64,000 nucleotides of DNA from Ctena decussata (GCA_963989385.1 OZ022506.1:10559841-10623840), one strand, 5' to 3'. Positions 43,465 to 55,942 are shown, numbered from the stretch's first letter. Translations and numbers: made by a program. The notes: a model not told the origin generated them from the sequence alone.

Positions 43465-43730
43465 TGGTCATCACAGGAAAACCAAGCCGCTTGGATTCAC
43501 GGTCGGCATTTGGTTTACCACGTCCATTTTTAGCGGAAAGTGAGCGAGTGAACTCGGATTTAACGTCCCACCAACAGGGTCATATGGAGACTGGACCTTG
43601 GTTTAAAGTCTCATCCGAAAGACCAGAGAAGCAGGGGATCAATTTGTCGGCCCCTATATTGGTAGTCTGGCGTGTTATCCACTACACTACAGCCGCTCCT
43701 TTTAGCAAAGAGACGGCGATGTGGCAGCCA
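43465..43730 (-). mobile_element. tRNA-derived SINE
   Basis: On the minus strand the head reads GGAGCGGCTGTAGTGTAGTG then GATAACACGCC, a good Val-type box A, with AATTGATCCCC as a weak box B. A body with TCCATATGACCCTG and GGGACGTTAAATCCGAG follows. GTTAAATCC/GTCATATGG cores of this kind are typical of metazoan SINE central domains (inference, not checked). Confidence 0.6.
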
Positions 43731-44837
43731 TAATAATAATACCTCGACACTGATTTTAAGGGACTGGGGAACCCAAACTTTGCAGGTCGTGAAAACTAGT
43801 GACAATGGCAAATTTCCCTGATTTTCAACGATTGGCGTTGTTTTGTCACAGCGCGTATGTAGAATAGCTGGATTTTACCTTTCTTTGTGGCTCTGGGCAC
43901 TGGAAGGCCCAACATCGAAGGCTGATACGGATAGAAACTATTCAGCAGCAACATGTGTTCAACTTCAGGTCAACATTTTTCTGTTTCTATTTGCACTGTC
44001 ATCGTTACAGGACTAGTTGCACCCTCTTTTCAAGGTTCACCGCATATCAGAAAATACCAGGTTTATCGGGTTAGTGATTTTAATTTTACCAGAGACCATT
44101 CGCTTGGAAAGAGCAGGGGTAGTCTAGTGCCATGTTATGAATGTAATGACAGTGATGCACACTTAGAAACTCAAGCGCCAGTGGGTTGCCACTGTTAATT
44201 TTAACAGAACTTTGATTCTTTTTCTCTCTTTTCGAGAGACCAATGCATTGCGTTTCGTTTTTCACCGTCTATTTTGCTGTACCTTGCTCTTTAGCCAGGT
44301 TGTGACCATTGTGGAACGGAGAGCTGCAATATGGCATGAGCCATGACACGGACCGCTTGTGCGCGAAATCTCATGATGTTGTGAAGATTGAGGTTTCCAG
44401 ACGCTCAATAAACCACTGAACTGGCCTAGTTGTGTCATGATATTGGTCGATTTGGTGGCCGTTTCAAGTCTTGAACGTGGGCATATAATATACAGGTTTA
44501 TACCTTGATTCCGAGGCGGTTTGTTGGTTGGTTTCAAAATAAAACTTTCTGCCGCCTTGTTTACAATTCACGCCAGCGACTTCTTGAGAGGGCTCTGATT
44601 GGCTGTATCACACATGTGACAATCAGCGTTCGCAAATGACAGACTGCATCGCGAGTTATTGCGAGCTAAAAGCATATCCCAAATGTTTAAATGTAAACCA
44701 GTCGTTAAATCCTGTGGAGAAGACACTGGTTCCCCACTTTTGCACTAATTTCAATTGCACGACTGCAAAACTCAGAACCCAGTAAGGTGGTCGTCGCAAA
44801 TTCGATTCCATAGATTTATACTTTATGGTATTTGCGA

Positions 44838-44896
44838 TACCCAGATACGAGCTCTGCTCGATGGCTGCTTCGCAGCCATCTCGCAGTGCTCGTTAT
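44838..44896. repeat. Compact double hairpin
   Basis: ACGAGCTCTGCTCG is followed by GATGGCTGC-TTC-GCAGCCATC (9-bp perfect arms), then GTGCTCGT, so ACGAGC/GCTCGT encloses the inner hairpin. No partner end was found. The rest of 43730-45490 contains no recognised gene. Confidence 0.5.
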
Positions 44897-45494
44897 TATT
44901 CATTTATGAAGTTTGAGTATTTAGAACGTGACCTAGTCGATTTTCGTATGGCCTTGTTTGCATAATGTTGAGACTACGAAATGCTTTAAACTCTTTAGAA
45001 TGGACAGAATGACATGGAGATTTTTTTGCTGTGTTTATCAGAACCTGAGGTATCGTAGGCACCAGGCAGTGATAATAGGCATCCCTTAACTGGACATTGC
45101 CGGGTTGAATCTGCTAATTTGCCAGTATAGTGAGGATACCCTTCTTTAAAGCATATTGTGTATGTTATGTCATTGATACAAGGATCAGTCTTTTACAGCT
45201 ATGTGATAAAAAGCAGGGTTTATGAATAAGTTTTATTTTAGGTGAATATCACCTTGCGTTTTTGAGATATAAAGCAGTGACAGAATTTTTTGGATGACCC
45301 TCGTATGTACTGTTTTCACACAGGTGTATCATGATTTAAAACAGTAACACTCTGTACTTAGGTAAGCTGTCTTAATGTAGTTCTCTGTGGTGGCAATCTG
45401 AGTATTGCGAAAAAGTATTCCATGCAGACGCAATTACTGTGATGCATCACGGGGTATTGATGCCCAAACTGCCTTCTGTTTTGTTTTGTTTTGT

Positions 45495-46477
45495 AACTAG
45501 AATGAATAAAAGCATCCCAAACGACTGCGTGATACCCCGCCACTGCAAACCTTTCATGCCACTTCAAACCTTTTACATGTGCTGATGTTTCCAGGTTTAT
45601 TTTTTCTTTGTATTACCCCAGGGCAGGGGCAGCCAGAGCCCATGAAATATGGGAAAAAGTATTTGTCATGACAGGACACTTCATTACTCTGAGCACTTAC
45701 AATCAGCTTCCGCTAAATCATTTACCACTCTAATAGAATACAATATAATAAAAGTGATTTTAAACATGTGGCCACGGGGCAGGGGCAGCAAACCCCTTAT
45801 GGGCCAAATTTGATTCACCACAAGAAGCTTTTGTTACTTCTATCATCAGCTGAAAATTTCTGAAAAATCTAAATCTGAAATTTATATAGATTTTATCATC
45901 ATTTTATATATGTATATTGCCCTGCTGCAGGGGTAGATAACTCTGATGGGGTAAATTTGAGCATCACTGGAGGCATTCACCATTCTGATCATTTCCTGAA
46001 AGTTTGAGAAAAATTGCTTCAAACTCCGATTTTATATAGATTTTTCCATGATTTTATGCATGTATATTGCCCAAGGGCAGGGGTAGATAACTCCCGATAA
46101 TAAAATTTGTGCTCATACAAAGCTTTTAGTTCTTCGATCATGTTTGTGAAGTTTCATCATGATACTCCAAGTAGTAAAGGAACCAGAGGCCAAAAACCGT
46201 TTTTTGTGCACTGACAAGAGCCATAACTCTGTCAGAAATTATCAAAATTTGCCCATTAACAATCCCAAGTGAGACATTCTTGGTACAAATGCATATGCAA
46301 AATTTGAATGAAATCCGTTAATAAATACTTAAGTTATCGAACGTAAACGAAGTGCGGACGGACGTACAGACGAATGGACAGACAGATGGACAGACGTACA
46401 TACCACGGACGGACGGACACACAGACGGCCAACGTGAAAACATAATACCCCACCACTAACGTGTGGCGGGGTATAAG
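45495..46477 (-). mobile_element. Helentron-like element, ATACCCCGCCAC family (minus strand)
   Basis: Minus strand: 5' ATACCCCGCCACACGTTAGT then GGTGGGGTATTATG at the right edge, a GTCCGT/GTCTG tract (46355-46430), core units of ~150 bp each containing a CTGCCCCTG-type block (45615, 45775, 45920, 46070), and 3' GCGGGGTATCACGCAG ... CATTCTAG then TT at 45495. Subterminal inverse ATACCCCGCC/GGCGGGGTAT. Confidence 0.7.
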
Positions 46478-47835
46478 AATAAGTAATTGAGATGGTGATG
46501 CTGTTATTGGGGTAGCTGAATGACCATCTGTTTGGGACAGAGCTGCTCATTCGGTTTACTGTGCGTGTCTTATGTAAACTTGTGTCACTCTCTGTGTGTA
46601 TGTGCTTCTTGCCCTAATGGTTTTGAGAGCGGGATGTGAAATTTGATTGTATTAATCCTGACCATTGCCCATCTTTTAAGTTCGTTCAAATTTGATGATG
46701 GTTCTGTTTAAATTTCAGATGTGTCCCAATGCATTGAGATAGGTGCGGTACATATCTAAAACTGCGATTATGATTAACCTACCAAGCAACCATTAAAGAT
46801 CAATTACATGAAAAGTTGTTACTTACTAGACTCACATAAAATGTTTTCAAAGTGGATTTAAAATATAAAACCTTAACAATATTGACCCTCGAGTGTTTCA
46901 GACTTAATGGGTATTTGCGATTTTAATTCTTTTAAATATGATCTCTTAATAAGGATGTGCCTCGCATGTCTCAAACTTAATGGGCGCTTGAGGTCTTGAC
47001 TCTTGTCTGACGACACTTCTTAATCACCACATTAACATCTATGATAGACATCTGATGCAGCTTCAAGGCATTCGTATTTGGATATTAATAAACTCAGCAA
47101 AAAAGAAACATGTCAATTTTGTTTTGTTATATTTTTTTTTATTTTTTTGCCAGTTCTTGGGTTTTGAGAAATCAGACATATGATATAGTTTACGCACACT
47201 GACCTGTCCCTTTGACCCCTAATTTGAAAATATTGGTAGGTTCAGTGGATTTCACAGATAGGGATGCGAGAAATATAATACAATCTTACGGCCATGCTTT
47301 AAAGGCCCCATTGCTCTATCAACGGGAATTATTTTATCGTGAGGTATTGCTGAAAGCTTCTTTTTATAGTTTCGTCATTTTATATGATCGTGATTGGCTG
47401 GCTTTAAAAAATTAAAGCGTCCGTGAGTTTCCCATAATTTAAAAAAAAAAAAAAAAATATCTAGGTCATTTTAGTTGGCAATTAAAATGACCTACTGTCA
47501 CTTTCAAAAACTTTATTTACATGATAAAAATACAAGGTACAGAAGATAAAAATACAAGGTACAGGTTTTAAATATATTGTAAAAATACAATGTAAGGCAA
47601 GGGTCCCATTTATTATCTCCCTGTTACGTAATTCTATTGCTCAACGGGGAACCATGAACAAAAACCGTACTTGTCACTGTTTTCATAAAACCTTGTTTCC
47701 CTTGGGTTTTTTTTGCCAGTTATATGAACATAGAAAGCACATCAAACGACAAATTAAGGCTGTATCGGTTTTATAACGATTTGTGCTGAGGTGATTTTTA
47801 TCACTTATAGGACTATGGAGACTTTAAAGATATGT
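46478..47835. other. Stretch without recognised gene
   Basis: AT-rich DNA with an A run (47442-47457) and a small direct repeat of AAAAATACAAGGTACAG (47525-47565). The short frame at 47212-47415 matches nothing I recognise. Confidence 0.45.
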
Positions 47836-47839
47836 TTGT

Positions 47840-47960
47840 TGTACTCGATGAATGGATGGATGACTTGCGATTTTACGTCTTTTTAACAGTGTTTCATTTA
47901 TATCAGGAATATGGGAGGGTGATAATGACACCTACTGTGACCCCTCTTCTGTGCTTAAAT
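47840..47960. repeat. SINE-body-like repeat
   Basis: GATGACTTGCGATTTTACGT then AACAGTGTTTCATTTATATC matches 30475-30535 in order and spacing. The tRNA-like head is not clear here. From 47960 to 49710 no gene is recognised. Confidence 0.45.
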
Positions 47961-49714
47961 GCAGACCATATGAGCAGGATTGGTAGGTTGGAAGTTTTAT
48001 TTTGCAAAACATGTAACTCTATATCACACTAGTCCTTAAAAGCAGCCAGGTCAGGGTCAACACTGCTTGCCAGCTTGACCCCGTTTCAGCAGTAACCAAG
48101 GTCGAAATATAAATGTGACGAGGATTAAAATTTCAATAGAAAAAAAAAAATCTGACAGAAAAGGCAAAAATTCATGGGTAGGTAGGAGCACATCTAACAG
48201 AATTTTCATCACTGACCTAACACGTAATCACTCCTCTTATAACCTGAAAATGAATAACTTCATGCATTTGTGAATAGTATACCAGTCACATTTGCATCTA
48301 TGTATAGACGTTTTGAAATTTTTTCGCATATGTTGACCTTGGGCACAACTGCATGGTGGCACTTTACCAAAGTCGGTACAAACAAAGTTCATTAGTCCTC
48401 AAGTAACAGCACTTTTGTTTCGGAGCCAGGATGATGCTATGTATTCAAGAAGACAATATACAATTTGCTTTAATCGCAAACTGGAAAAACTGCAAATTCA
48501 TATCAAACCAAGAGGCAAAAATGGCACAAAGTGCGAGATTGGGGTTGTGGGAGGGGAATGGGGGTACAATGGATGCATGCCTTGCGATCGATTTTACTTC
48601 TTTTTTTAAAAATCATGAAATTGTATTGGTAAATTTTGGCCTTTCCGGAATTATTTAACTTATTCTTATTTTAATAAGTCAGACCAGAACTGTAATGCAG
48701 AAATTTTCCTTGTGCACAATAAACAGTAGTTCAAGTATGCACAGAAAACACTTTAAACGCTTTTGTTAATTTTTATCACAACCTGAAAATAACGTTTAAA
48801 GATTCAACCAGATTATCTCCCTTTGAATTAAAGATATAGAGATTTTTGAGATGCCATATTTTCTATACCAGTGCGTCTTTTTTTTATTATTTTCTTCAAG
48901 ATTTTATTTGATTGTCTTGCAAACTCAATGTCTTTATTGCTTAATTTATTTGAAAGCCATTTCTTAAACTGCCATAAAGACTTTAATGTGTAATGGGAAT
49001 TCCACTGAAACCGAATTTCTGACTTCATAATGGCGCGGGCTGAGGTGTTTTGCCTGGTCCTCACGGCTTCATAGTCGACTGTGCATTGGCATTATTTTAG
49101 CTAATGAGTCCATCAGATTGGATTTAATAATGGAAAGGATTGCTGACAGAGTTTTTTTATCATTTAAGCAGACTTCAACAATTTTAAATTTGGTAATTGT
49201 TTGATTTAAAGCATAGAAAACAGAAGTGTACCCTTGTGACGTTTACAATTGCCTCAATATTGCTGTATCTAAAGAATCTTAAACTTTGTGTGACTTTGAT
49301 AATTCAAAATAAATACCGTTTTTACCTTAAAATAATTTTCATGTCTCACCTCTTCCCGACTACCGTAGGATGATATTATTTTTGCTAAGTATACTTGGTT
49401 TGCAATCACTTATTAAAAATACGTCTGTCACAAGAATTCTGGACGAGTTTCGGCTATTTACAGACGTCTGTTACTAGCAAATTCTACGAATGTTGGTTAG
49501 TGGCTGACAGACGTCTGTCCGCCACTCCAATTTTAATTTTATGACATATTCCAATATATACATCGAGAATGCCTCGATTCATCGTTACAGCAAGACATAA
49601 TGATACTAATGTTGTATTAAGATGTTTAGCTATGACTGCTCAACCTCTACCCAAAACGCAACAGGTTATTAGTACAGTCAGCCAGTGTGGAATTAACCGA
49701 CTGCCAGAAGATGG

Positions 49715-49880
49715 TTGAAAACTGCCTGCTCTTGGCTGTCCGCATGGAGCTAGCTTAGACCCTTAGCTACACTTTTAGCCCACATTGAAGACATTGATCA
49801 GACAATGAGGCTGTCTAGGCTGATCTGAGTTTTCGCTGGGTGTACATGCCACTTAGTTGGTTTTCTCGTGTCGGGGCTCA
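49715..49880. mobile_element. Foldback MITE, TGAGCCGCGACAC family, half copy
   Basis: Only the right arm is clear: CTGTCTAGGCTGATCTGAG, GTACATGCCACTTAGTTGG and TTTTCTCGTGTCGGGGCTCA. It is followed within 12 bp by the next element. Confidence 0.6.
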
Positions 49881-49891
49881 ATTAATGATTT

Positions 49892-52067
49892 TTAGCTCAC
49901 CTGAGCCATAGGCTCAGGGTGAGCTATTGTGATCACCCAGTGTCCGTCGTCCGTCGTGCGTTGTGCGTCGTGCGTCGTCCGTCGTCAACAATTTGCTTTA
50001 AATGACATCTTCTCTGAAACCACTAGGCCTAGGGCTTTGATATTTGGTATGAAGCATTGTCAAGTGGACCTCTACCAAGTTTGTTCAAATGGTGGGCCCA
50101 GGGTCCAAAATGGCCCTGGGGCAGGGGGTCTTGGGTTTGAAACCAAAAAATACTTAAAAATCTTCTTCTCCAGAACTGCTTGCCTCAGATGCTTGAAATT
50201 TGGTATGTAGCATTGCCTAGTGGTCCTCTACCAAGTTTGTTCAAAAGGTGGCCCCAGGGTCCAAAATGGCCTTGGGGCAGGGGGTCTTGGGTTCGAAACT
50301 AAAAAATACTTAAAAATCTTCTTCTCCAGAACTGCTTGCCTCAGGTGCTTGAAATTTGGTATGTAGAATTGCCTAGTGGCCCTCTACCAAGTTTGTTCAA
50401 ATGGTGGCCCCAGAGTCCGAAATGGCCCTGGGGCAGGGGGTCTTGGGTTCGAAACTAAAAAATACATTAAAATTTTCTACTCCAGAACTGCTTGCCTCAG
50501 ATGCTTGAAATTTGGTATGTAACATTGCCTAGTGGTCCTCTACCAAGTTTGTTCAAATGGTGGCCCCAGGGTCCAAAATCTCCCTGGGGCAGGGGGTCTT
50601 GTGTTCGAAACTAAAAATACTTAAAAATCTTCTTCTCCAGAACTGCTTGGCTCAGATGCTTGAAATTTGGTTTGTAGCATTGCCTAGTGTTCCTCTACCA
50701 AGTTTGTTCAAATGGTGGCCCCAGGTCCAAAATGGCCCTCGGGCAGGGGTCTTGGGTTCGAAACTAAAAAATACTTAAAAATCTTCTACACCAGAACTGC
50801 TTGGCTCAGATGCTTGAAATTTGGTATGTAGCATTGCCTAGTGGTCCTCTACCAAGTTTGTTCAAATGGTGGGGCCAGGGTCCAAAATGGCCCAGGGGCA
50901 GGGAGTCCCAGGTTTGAACCATAGAAATACATAGAAAAATATTAAAAAATCTTCTTCTTCAGAACCGCAGGGGTCAGATGCTTGAAATTTGGTATGTAGC
51001 ATTGCCTAGTAGTTTTTTACCAAGTTTGTTCAAATGGTGGCCCCAGGATCCAAAATGGCCCCGCGACAGGGAGTCCTAGGTTTGAACCATAGAAATATAT
51101 AGAAAAATATTTAAAAAATCTTCTTCTTCAGAACCACTTGACTCAGACGCTTGAAATTTTGTATGATGCATTGCCTAGTGGTCCCTTACCAAGTTTGTTC
51201 AAATGGTGGCCCCAGGATCCAAAATGGCCGCGCGACAGGGAGTCCTAGGTTTGAACCATAGAAATATATAGAAAAATATTTAGAAAATCTTCTTCTTCAG
51301 AACTGCTTGCCTCAGATGCTTGAAATTTGGTATGTAGCTTTGCCTAGTGGGCCTCTACCAAGTTTGTTCAAATGATGGCCTCAGGGTACAAAATGGCCCT
51401 ATGGCAGGGAGTCCTGAGTTTGAGCCATAGAAATACATAGGAAACTATTAAGAAATCTTCTTCTTCAGAACCACTTGGCTCAGATGCTTGAAATTTGGTA
51501 TGATGCATTGGCTGGTGGACTCCTACAAAGTTTGTGTAAATGGTGGCCTTGGGATCCAAAAAGGCCATGGGGCAGGGAGTCTTGGGTTTGAAATTAATAT
51601 GTACTTAAAAACCTTCTTCTCCAGAACCCCTTAGTGCAGATGCTTGAAATTTTGTATGATGCATTACCTAGTGGTCCCTTACCAAGTTTGTTCAAATGAA
51701 GGTGCCGGGGTCAAAAATGGCAGCCCCAGAGGGTCCTGGGTTTGAACCATAGAAAGACATAGAAAAATATTCAGAAATTTTCTTCTTCAGAGCCACTTGG
51801 CTCAGAGGCTTGAAATTTAGCTTTTAGCAGTGCCTAGTAGCCCTTTACCAAGATTATTCAAATGATGGCCCCAGGGTCCAAAATGGCGCTGCCCCAGGGG
51901 GTCCAGGGTTTGAACAATAGCAATACATAAAAAAACATTCAAAAATCTTCTTCTTCAGAACCATTTGGAAATGGTTGCAAACTATGAGGTTTGTTCAAAT
52001 TTTGACCCTAGTTTGACCTTTAACATTTTTGCTCAGGTGAGCGATTTAGGGCCTCTTGGCCCTCTTG
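49892..52067 (+). mobile_element. Helentron-like element, TAGCTCACCTGAGC family, 155-167-bp core
   Basis: 5' TAGCTCACCTGAGCCATAGG then CTCAGGGTGAGCTA, a (CGTCGTC)n tract, and about 12 core units containing AGAACTGCTTGCCTCAGATG, ACCAAGTTTGTTCAAATGGT and AAAATGGCCCTGGGGCAGGG. Early units are ~155 bp, later ones ~167 bp. The 3' end has GCTCAGGTGAGC (inverse of the 5' end), hairpin AGGGCC-TCTT-GGCCCT, CTTG and TTTT. No protein is encoded. Confidence 0.8.
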
Positions 52068-52654
52068 TTTTCATTGGCTGTCTTCCAAAATCAGAATAAA
52101 AATTGATTACTGATATGCCCGAGGAGAATCATTCTCCAGGACGAGCGATCAGGGAAGTTAGTCCGTAGCCCGTAAGCCCCAGTCACACACACACATTACG
52201 GATAGGGTGGATAGTTGCGGATAAAATCCTTAGTTTATCCGCAGAATTTGTGGGCGTGGCCCAATTTTATTTAATGAATTTACGGATATAGTTACTTTTA
52301 GATGCGTATGGATACGGATAGGTACGAACTACTAACCTTCCGTTACCTTCTGTAACCTTTATATGCGGATAAATACCTTCAGATGCGGACTGTTGCGCAT
52401 GCCTAGGGGATAGAAGAATAGAAAAGATTAACTGCGACATCCACATCTGTGTCTACTCCTTGTATGCTCCAGTCACACACACATACGGATTGTGCGGATA
52501 CTACGGATGGCCCGTCCGTATCTATCCGTTATATACGCAATGGATCCGTATCAGATCCGCAGAGTCCGTAACTGTCCGTATCATATCCCCAGTGTCCGCA
52601 GGATCCGCGTCAAAATTTTGAAAAGTTTCAAAATTCGGGCGCGGATGATTAAAC

Positions 52655-54860
52655 CAGGGCGTCAACTTTTGTCCTATATCCTATATTTGTCCTATATTTT
52701 GATGGCTGTCCTATATTGTCCTATATTTGACTAGGTGTCCTATATAGTGATAAAATGTCCTATATATTCTTGAAATCATAAAAAAGAAAATGATAATTTC
52801 AGTGAAATTGTAATGACAGACTGTTGGAAGATAGAAAATTAGAGAATTATTGTTCTGTTAAGATCTTTTAGCACTTCCTGGCATCATTCCAGAGTAAGGA
52901 ACCTCAAATTCATCAACTGTATGATGAGATGTGTAGTGTTGTGAGAATGTAGTGCCTGAGGGTCTTGATAAAGGAAATGGAAAAGGAAAGACTTTGTGTT
53001 GAGCTGGTACATGTGGATGTCTCTGGGTCAAATCAGCTATCAGATGAGATAACCATTGGGGATACTACAAGGAAAGAGCTCAAGAAGCTTGATAGAGATG
53101 TACAGAAGAAACCCTTACTGGGAATGAGAGCCTTCTTTAGTTCCACTGTGACATACCTTTGGAAGTTGCCACTGGAGAACAAACTGCTGAAAAGTCTTGG
53201 TTGCCTGAATCCTCAGGAAGTAAATAGTTCTTTCCCACATGACATAGGATATGTAGCAAAGAAATTTGATCTGTCAGATACAGAGGTTGCAAGATAACTG
53301 ATGAATGGAAAGTCTTATGTATGGCTGATGGAATGCCCACCTCTTTAGAGACTTGTAGACCTTTACTGGAGAGATGTGTTCTATAATTCAACATCAAACA
53401 GAGTGATGGTAAGCCAAAGAACAAAATCTTGAGTAAAGTGATCAAGAAAGCTTTTGTTTTGCCACATGGTAATGCAGATGTTGAAAGAGAATTATCAGAG
53501 AATACAGCTGTTGTTACTGCAGAAAGAGCATCTCTCTGTCTGAGACAGCCATAAATGGTTGAAGGGTTGTTAAATGAAATTCTCTGATCTAGAAGTGTGT
53601 AGGCCTGAAAAACTCTCTGAACAAGAAAGTTTTGTCAGCTGCAAGAAATTCACATTCAGAATACATGAAAAGATTGGAGTTTTAAAAAGCAAAAAGAGGA
53701 GTAGGTGAGAAGAGAGAAAGAAAGGAAAAAAGCTGAAGATGATTATAGGAAGAAAAAGATATGAACTAATGTACCAGAAAAGTTCAGTATTTGAGAAAGA
53801 ATCATGTCTTTAAGCCAAAGACAAAAAATAATAATGAGTCTTTGAATTCAGCATATGACTTGCTGAAAAAAGGTAATGAGAAAATGAAAACAGCTGTTGA
53901 AAAACAAGATTTCAAGTTAATCCAGATGGTACAGATTGTGACAGAGAAAGGCAGAAGAATGCTCTGAAAATTTGCAAGAACTAAGAAAGGAACAGAAAGC
54001 AGTGGGACAGAGAAAGAGAAAGTTACTGGACAAATGTATAGAAACTAAAGGTGCCAAGAAATTTAGAAATAGTGAGCTATCAAGCTTATCAAAATCAAGC
54101 AAGCAAGACTGAATCTGAATCATTTTTCAAATTTTAGAACACAGCAAAGTGTGGAACTTAGGTCACAAATCTAGTGAAGGCAGCACCTCTGAATCCTGCA
54201 ATAGACTGGAAAGCATAGTGACAATCATTAACAGGGCCACAGAGATCTAGTAGCCATTAGCATTAGTTATGATCAAAGTTCTGCTGATTTACCATATTTC
54301 CATTGAAGAAAGGGAATGTGTTACTGTTTAATATCAGGTTGATTACTTTTGAAAAATGAGAACGTACACTTAGATGGTTCTATAGAGCTGATGGTCCTTT
54401 CACTTAACAGTCAGCAAAAACTTCCTTTAAATCATGTCAGAAAATTTGCTACAAACTGTGGGAGAAAGTTATTTTCACTGATATTTATATAAGATTAGTA
54501 TAAATGCCTTTTGAAACAAATGAACCAGAAGGTGCTGATTTTTATCATACTCAGGCAGATACCTTGTAACATGCACTTTTTGAGTTGATAAGGATATTAT
54601 ATTCAAGCTTCATTTAGACATTTGTATTGTCAAATCATGCGCGTATGATTCTGTTTTAAGTCTGTCTATTTTTACTTTCATTTAATTTTTAAATGCAATA
54701 GCTGTATTGAGAATAAACAGTAAAACAATGAAAAGGTGGAAAGGGGATGGCTATAGGGATCGTGGAAGCCATCTGTAATGTCCTATATTTGTCCTATATT
54801 TTTGCTCTAAAATGTCCTATATTTCTATATATTTTTCAAAATTTTGAGTTGCCCCCCCTG
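52655..54860 (+). mobile_element. hAT-like transposon remnant nested in copy B
   Basis: CAGGGCGTCAACTTTTG at the left and the inverse of CAGGGGGGGCAACTC at the right. TTAAACC lies on both flanks, and copy A is unbroken at this site (GATTAAACCATAATGG, 33384-33399). TGTCCTATATTTG-type motifs repeat about seven times at the left and three or four times at the right, in the same orientation. The interior carries a broken transposase. Confidence 0.7.
52950..53600 (+). pseudogene. hAT-type transposase remnant
   Basis: Frame 52965-53297 contains KKPLLGMRAFFSSTVTYLWK and LPLENKLLKSLGCLNPQEV. After a frameshift near 53295, fragments VTDEWKVLCMADG-like, LVDLYWRDVFYN and then ADVERELSENTAVVTAERAS follow; the last is the N-D-ERE-SEN-V...R-SL pattern of the hAT dimerisation region. 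Several stops and frameshifts break it. Downstream to 54120 the DNA is A-rich, possibly more decayed coding sequence. Not functional. Confidence 0.6.
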
Positions 54861-55926
54861 TTAAACCCTAATGGTGCGTTACTAAACGCATATATCCGCA
54901 TCTATCTGTATCTATCCGTGTCGCATACGTATCTATGCCGTATCTTATCCGTTATTGAACCTATCATTCCGCAGTCCCACTCCAAGTTGAGGACCGATAC
55001 GGTTTCAAGCGGATCGTTACCTTTAGTTACGGAAGTTACGGGTCTCATTCAGCGTACTGTAATGGACCGTTTTCTACAGTAACGTTTCAATACAAAAATG
55101 TTGCGTTCCAATACTGACAGATACCTACAGATACCACCCCCCCCCCCCCCGCCAAAGCCACCGCCCCTATTGCCATAGGACACCTTTACCAAATTCCCCT
55201 CCCCCCCCCACAAGCCACCGCCCCTACGGCCATTAGGCTATAGGAAACCTTTACCAAATTTATAGTTTGGATCCAGGTATAAAAATTTAAATAAAAATCT
55301 AATCCTTCATGAGCACAGAACACTAAACACATTCCAGAGCAGGAGCATGGGCCATACTTCAAGGTTACGATTACTAGAGCCTCATCAATGACCCTGACAT
55401 GACCCATAACTTCCGTAACTAAAGGTAAAGATCAGTATGAAACCATATCAGTCTTCAACTTGGGACTGCAGAATAATGGGCTCAGTTACGGATAAGATAC
55501 GGAATAGATATGGATGAGACACGGATTAGATACGGATAGATGCAGATAAATTCGTTTAATTACGGACTTTTATGGTTTACTCATCTGCGCCCGAATTTTG
55601 AACCTTTTCAAAATTTCCACGCGGATCCTGCGGACCCTGCGGATATGATACGGACAGTAACGGACTCTGGGGATGGGATACGGATCCATTACGGATTAAA
55701 TGGATAGACACGAATAGATACGGACGGGCCATCCGTAGCATCCGCAGAATCCGTATATGTGTGTGTGACTGGGGCATTAGATTAGAACTAGTATTTAAAT
55801 TATGCAAAAGGCATTTAAATCTTCAGGTTTATGAGTAAGCTGTGCAAGTTATACCACATGAAAGTTCATATACACGTTAAAACTGTTTGAGGTTTTTATA
55901 TGTACCATATTTATTTTGCTTTAAGA

Positions 55927-55942
55927 TTGGGGGGGGGGGGGG
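55927..55942 (+). repeat. Poly-G run
   Basis: About 16 G in a row. The rest of 55776-56557 has no recognised gene or repeat. Confidence 0.7.

Larger units (their letters stand above)
52176..55775. mobile_element. Long-inverted-repeat element with TACGGAT motifs, copy B
   Basis: The same ends as copy A (GCCCCAGTCACACACACACA and TGTGTGTGTGACTGGGGC). Arms are nearly identical in order to 32914-33655 and 34800-35335. It lacks the 33656-34620 interior of copy A, joining directly to C runs near 55134-55208, and contains a 2.2-kb insertion at 52655-54860. Confidence 0.7.

Noticed and set aside
43953..44198. 81-codon frame as a possible small cysteine-containing protein
   Set aside because: No signal sequence, domain or partner exon; length is within chance expectation.
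54747..55082. 111-codon frame near 54.8 kb
   Set aside because: It runs across a transposon border and the TACGGAT arm; translation of repeats.
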